A DNA stretch of 64,000 nucleotides from Tilletiopsis washingtonensis (taxonomy: Eukaryota > Basidiomycota > Exobasidiomycetes > Entylomatales), in the NCBI RefSeq assembly GCF_003144115.1, contig NW_020312008.1, positions 586,477-650,476 on the forward strand, read 5' to 3'. Shown one piece after another: positions 63,987-64,000 of this stretch (within the stretch, counting starts at the first letter, position 1; each line of letters begins with the position of its first letter). Made by a program: the position numbers and the translations under genes. The notes under the pieces were generated by a model. It was not told the origin of the DNA and did no database searches. It saw nothing but the letters and a program-made list of their open reading frames with translations.

Positions 63987-64000
63987 ACTTGTGCGGCCGA

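Overview
The window looks like nuclear DNA of a filamentous or dimorphic basidiomycete, plausibly a smut-lineage (Ustilaginomycotina) fungus. It is strongly GC-rich. Genes are split by very short introns (mostly about 50-65 nt) with GTGAGT or GTGCGT donors. The gene set is fungal: a WC-2-type blue-light regulator, a fused BIO3-BIO1 biotin enzyme, WSC-domain cell-wall protein, a Ral2-like kelch/BTB protein, a Kip2/CENP-E-type kinesin and a PhoD-like membrane phosphatase. The exact taxon is inference. I resolved 18 protein-coding loci and one tRNA. Exon models were built by hand from splice sites and reading phase; all complete models are phase-consistent except the locus at 58.5-59.1 kb, whose start is disrupted. 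No transposon, virus-like element or CRISPR array was recognised.

Layout: 1-2079 (-) MGS1/WRNIP1 AAA+ ATPase, cut by the left edge; 2342-3479 (+) HD-domain hydrolase; 3543-5286 (-) acidic/basic nucleolar-like protein; 7596-14674 (+) a 2341-aa largely disordered protein with C-terminal coiled coil; 15171-17789 (-) secreted adhesin-like wall protein with two WSC domains; a 3.4-kb gene-poor GC-rich spacer; 21165-24105 (-) bifunctional biotin enzyme; 24539-27607 (-) MAPK-phosphatase-like protein; 28572-30767 (+) intronless protein with a possible nuclease-like region fused to a kinase-like domain; 31056-33898 (+) WC-2; 34487-38584 (+) kinesin-7; 39865-46206 (+) giant protein with six ASH/MSP-like repeats; 46489-49576 (-) Ral2-like kelch/BTB; 51025-53479 (+) WS/DGAT-like acyltransferase with 11 exons; 53616-56484 (-) PhoD-like phosphatase with 11 exons; 57587-57834 (+) small membrane protein; 58459-59098 and 60396-61031 (-) tandem paralogous small secreted proteins; 61540-61630 (-) tRNA-Gly(GCC) with an intron; 62504-63986 (-) Stm1/SERBP1-type ribosome-associated protein.

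The genes do not form one pathway or metabolic cluster. Several fit the theme of signalling, polarity and cell surface: the Ral2-like protein (Ras activation in fission yeast), a dual-specificity phosphatase with a MAPK docking-type motif, kinesin-7, WC-2 and the WSC adhesin. The most unusual points are a 67-bp triplication that has separated the start codon of one secreted-protein gene from its reading frame, the putative PD-(D/E)XK plus pseudokinase-like fusion, and the ASH-repeat giant in an apparently non-ciliated fungus.
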